A DNA stretch of 43,650 bases, taken from Ruminococcus sp. GTDB taxonomy: Bacteria; Bacillota; Clostridia; Oscillospirales; Acutalibacteraceae. How positions within the stretch are numbered: position 1 is the stretch's first letter; every line of letters starts with the position of its first letter. The notes below the pieces were generated by a model, which had not been told where the DNA came from, searched no databases, and saw nothing but the letters and a program-made list of their open reading frames with translations. Made by a program: the position numbers and the translations under genes. This document shows, in pieces, positions 41,909 through 43,650 of this stretch. Location: positions 1 through 43,650 of the forward strand of contig JAFTGC010000002.1 in assembly GCA_017458105.1 (NCBI GenBank). The letters run 5' to 3'.

Positions 41909-43575
41909 TGAACACAAAAGTGTTAAGGCAAAAAATCCTTGATTTGGCAATACACGGCAAACTTGTTCCGCAAGATCCAAACGATGAACCTGCAACCGTG
42001 TTATTAGAACGTATCAGAGCTGAAAAACAGCAAATGGTTAAAGATGGAAAGCTAAAACCGAAAGATATCAAGAACGATTCCGTTATTTTTGTTGGTGAGG
42101 ATAATTTGCATTATGAGCAGTTTCCTGACGGAACGGTAAAATGCATTGAGGACGAAATACCGTTTGAACTTCCTGAGGGGTGGGCATGGTGCAGATTAGC
42201 AAACATTACATCGAAGACAGGAGCGGGTAGTACCCCTTCTGGTGGTGCAGCAATATATAAATCAGATGGAATTAAATTTATTCGTTCTCAGAATGTTTAT
42301 AATAGTGGTCTTATATTAGATGACGTTGCTTACATATCGGAAGATATTAACGAAAAAAAAAGAGGTAGTATTGTTAAACCTAAAGACATTCTATTAAACA
42401 TCACGGGAGGTTCAATAGGACGTTGTGCTTTGGTGCCTAACCAGTTTGATATTGCAAATGTAAATCAGCATGTTATGATAATACGGCTCATAAACCCTCT
42501 AATGCGCTACTATCTACATTCGGTTATTATTTCACCATATATTCAAAACCAAATACTATCAAAACAAGTTGGTTCTGGCAGGGGTGGTTTAAGCGCAGAA
42601 ACACTTTCAACATTTTTGATTCCTATACCAGCTTATAATGAACAAGTTAGAATTACATCAAGCCTAAACAAACTAATCCCACTAATCAGTTTAATTGATT
42701 CTAAGATTACAGATTTAATATCAGCAATCAAAAAATCTAAATCCAAAATTCTCGACCTTGCGATCAGAGGAAAACTCGTTCCGCAAAATCCAGACGACGA
42801 ACCTGCAAGCGTACTGATTGAACGTATCAGAGCAGAGAAGGAGCAGCTAATCAAAGAGGGTAAAATCAAGCGTGACAAGAGGGAATCCTACATCTTCCGT
42901 GGTGAGGATAACTCTTATTATGAGAAGATAGGCTCTACTGTAACTTGTATTGATGACGAATTGCCATTTGAAATACCCGATACTTGGAGTTGGTGTCGGC
43001 TACAGTCATGTTGTTCAAAAGAGATTAGAAGAGGTAAAACGCCTAAATATATCAACAATAGCAGTGTACTTGTTTTTGCTCAAAAATGTAATACGAAATA
43101 TGACGGTATAAACATAGATTTGGCATTGTTTCTTGATGAATCCACATTATCAAAATATTCTGATGAAGAATATATAGAGGACAAAGATACTGTTATTAAT
43201 TCTACTGGAAACGGCACATTGGGTAGAGTTGGTTTTTATCAAATTGATAATAATCATAGCAATCTTCCAATTGTTCCTGATTCGCATGTCACGATCATAA
43301 GACCCTACAACAAGCTAAATAAAATTTATGTAAATCTTTTTTGTAAGGCTATACAGCCAGAGCTTGAGAAAATGGGAAAAGGTTCCACAAATCAAAAAGA
43401 ACTAAAACCGGTTACATTAAAAGAAATGTTAATACCAATGCCTCCGATAAAAGAACAAGAGGTTATTGTAAAACAAATCGGCGATTTGTTTTCGGTATTA
43501 GATAATATAGAAGGGGCTGTCGCATTAAGTTCCCAAAAAAAGAAACCGGGTAGCCCGAAGGGGTTGCCCGGTTAA
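41908..43575 (+). CDS. hsdS: type I restriction specificity subunit
   Basis: 555 aa with two target-recognition domains (each introduced by a P-x-x-W-x-W-C-R-L string: ELPEGWAWCRLANI and EIPDTWSWCRLQSC), each ended by a helical spacer (PIPAYNEQVRITSSLNKLIPLI; PMPPIKEQEVIVKQIGDLFSVL). The first half-repeat VLRQKILDLAIHGKLVPQDP recurs in the second half as SKILDLAIRGKLVPQNP, so the protein has the usual two-fold symmetry. The C-terminus is odd: after LFSVLDNIEGAV it ends ALSSQKKKPGSPKGLPG, encoded by a GC-rich hairpin. The ATG overlaps the hsdM stop. The recognised sequence cannot be predicted. Confidence 0.94.
   Translation: MNTKVLRQKILDLAIHGKLVPQDPNDEPATVLLERIRAEKQQMVKDGKLKPKDIKNDSVIFVGEDNLHYEQFPDGTVKCIEDEIPFELPEGWAWCRLANITSKTGAGSTPSGGAAIYKSDGIKFIRSQNVYNSGLILDDVAYISEDINEKKRGSIVKPKDILLNITGGSIGRCALVPNQFDIANVNQHVMIIRLINPLMRYYLHSVIISPYIQNQILSKQVGSGRGGLSAETLSTFLIPIPAYNEQVRITSSLNKLIPLISLIDSKITDLISAIKKSKSKILDLAIRGKLVPQNPDDEPASVLIERIRAEKEQLIKEGKIKRDKRESYIFRGEDNSYYEKIGSTVTCIDDELPFEIPDTWSWCRLQSCCSKEIRRGKTPKYINNSSVLVFAQKCNTKYDGINIDLALFLDESTLSKYSDEEYIEDKDTVINSTGNGTLGRVGFYQIDNNHSNLPIVPDSHVTIIRPYNKLNKIYVNLFCKAIQPELEKMGKGSTNQKELKPVTLKEMLIPMPPIKEQEVIVKQIGDLFSVLDNIEGAVALSSQKKKPGSPKGLPG
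41932..42047 (+). repeat. internal direct repeat of hsdS, copy 1
   Basis: About 116 bp encoding KILDLAIHGKLVPQDP and the following RIRAEKQQ stretch. It is aligned without gaps with 42745-42860 (copy 2), at roughly three quarters identity by eye. Such repeats can recombine and exchange recognition domains. Confidence 0.75.
42745..42860 (+). repeat. internal direct repeat of hsdS, copy 2
   Basis: Second copy of the 116-bp repeat (KILDLAIRGKLVPQNP and RIRAEKEQ), separating the two target-recognition domains. Confidence 0.75.
43544..43573 (+). terminator. GC-rich hairpin overlapping the end of hsdS
   Basis: AACCGGGTAGCCC pairs with GGGTTGCCCGGTT (13 bp, with G-T pairs) around the loop GAAG. It codes for the last residues of HsdS, and the TAA overlaps its right arm. 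There is no T-run after it, so it may be a weak terminator or a recombination site. Confidence 0.55.
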
Positions 43576-43592
43576 TGCTTTCAGTGTATAAT
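43564..43592 (+). promoter_or_regulatory. possible promoter of the gene cut by the right edge
   Basis: TTGCCC (43564-43569), 17 bp, TATAAT (43587-43592), starting inside the hairpin and 43 bp before an ATG at 43635. Confidence 0.5.
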
Positions 43593-43634
43593 TTAATTGC
43601 ACACAAATCTCAAAGAAAGCAGGTTAATTATACA

Positions 43635-43650
43635 ATGAAAGTGTTAAGAA
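43635..43650 (+). CDS. start of a further gene, cut by window edge
   Basis: ATG at 43635 followed by codons for KVLR. The start resembles that of hsdS (MNTKVLRQK), so it could be a second specificity gene, or a recombinase gene as often found in hsd loci. Five codons are too few to decide. Confidence 0.3.

Noticed and set aside
43500..43650. Other end of the spoVT-inserted island at the right edge
   Set aside because: No AbrB-type SpoVT start on the minus strand is seen here; the island must extend further.

Overview
The window looks like a chromosome segment of a low-GC, spore-forming Clostridia bacterium, most likely Ruminococcus-like Oscillospiraceae from a gut or rumen community. The basis is AT-rich promoters, strong AGGAGG-type ribosome sites, a MecA-like adaptor, paired YdbS/YdbT-type PH-domain proteins, and the 3' part of the sporulation regulator gene spoVT. 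The family-level placement is inference.

Left part (1-19937), mostly backbone. A type I-C-like CRISPR array enters from the left edge (no cas genes in view). It ends at 774, followed by a 386-bp non-repeat stretch and one isolated decayed repeat (1161-1193). Then come a methyltransferase, tRNA-Pro, the PH-domain pair, ilvB (divergent from them, sharing a -35 region), citrate synthase, an rlmB / inactive P-type-ATPase-like protein / rpe operon, a mecA-like gene, a GH13 glucosidase, a 1282-aa secreted subtilase and a membrane metallophosphoesterase.

Junction (about 20390). The gene at 19938-22061 encodes a large serine recombinase whose frame runs without a stop into the last 151 codons of spoVT. 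I read this as one end of an integrated mobile island whose insertion point is inside the AbrB-type DNA-binding domain of spoVT. The 5' start of spoVT is not in the window, so the island should continue past the right edge.

Island (20394 to beyond 43650). Next to the recombinase are small element genes (75-aa hypothetical, RHH-like protein, 30-aa peptide, HTH protein). The cargo is a DUF6076-like protein, a dGTPase-like HD hydrolase, an ABC exporter with two ATPases and two permeases next to a LytTR/GHKL two-component system with a soluble kinase, a metallo-beta-lactamase-fold / membrane protein / metallo-beta-lactamase-fold cluster, and a type I restriction-modification operon hsdR-hsdM-hsdS. 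The second MBL gene is broken twice: by a 13-bp tandem duplication and by a complete IS66-family element (34077-35764) with an 8-bp target duplication. Two more small genes between the IS and hsdR (DUF6809-like and XRE-type HTH) are also frameshifted, so this part of the island is decaying or has lost selection.

The most interesting items are the recombinase-SpoVT fusion (possible excision-controlled sporulation gene), the MBL/membrane/MBL module beside a restriction system (possible defence module), and the P-type-ATPase-like protein without a phosphorylation motif.
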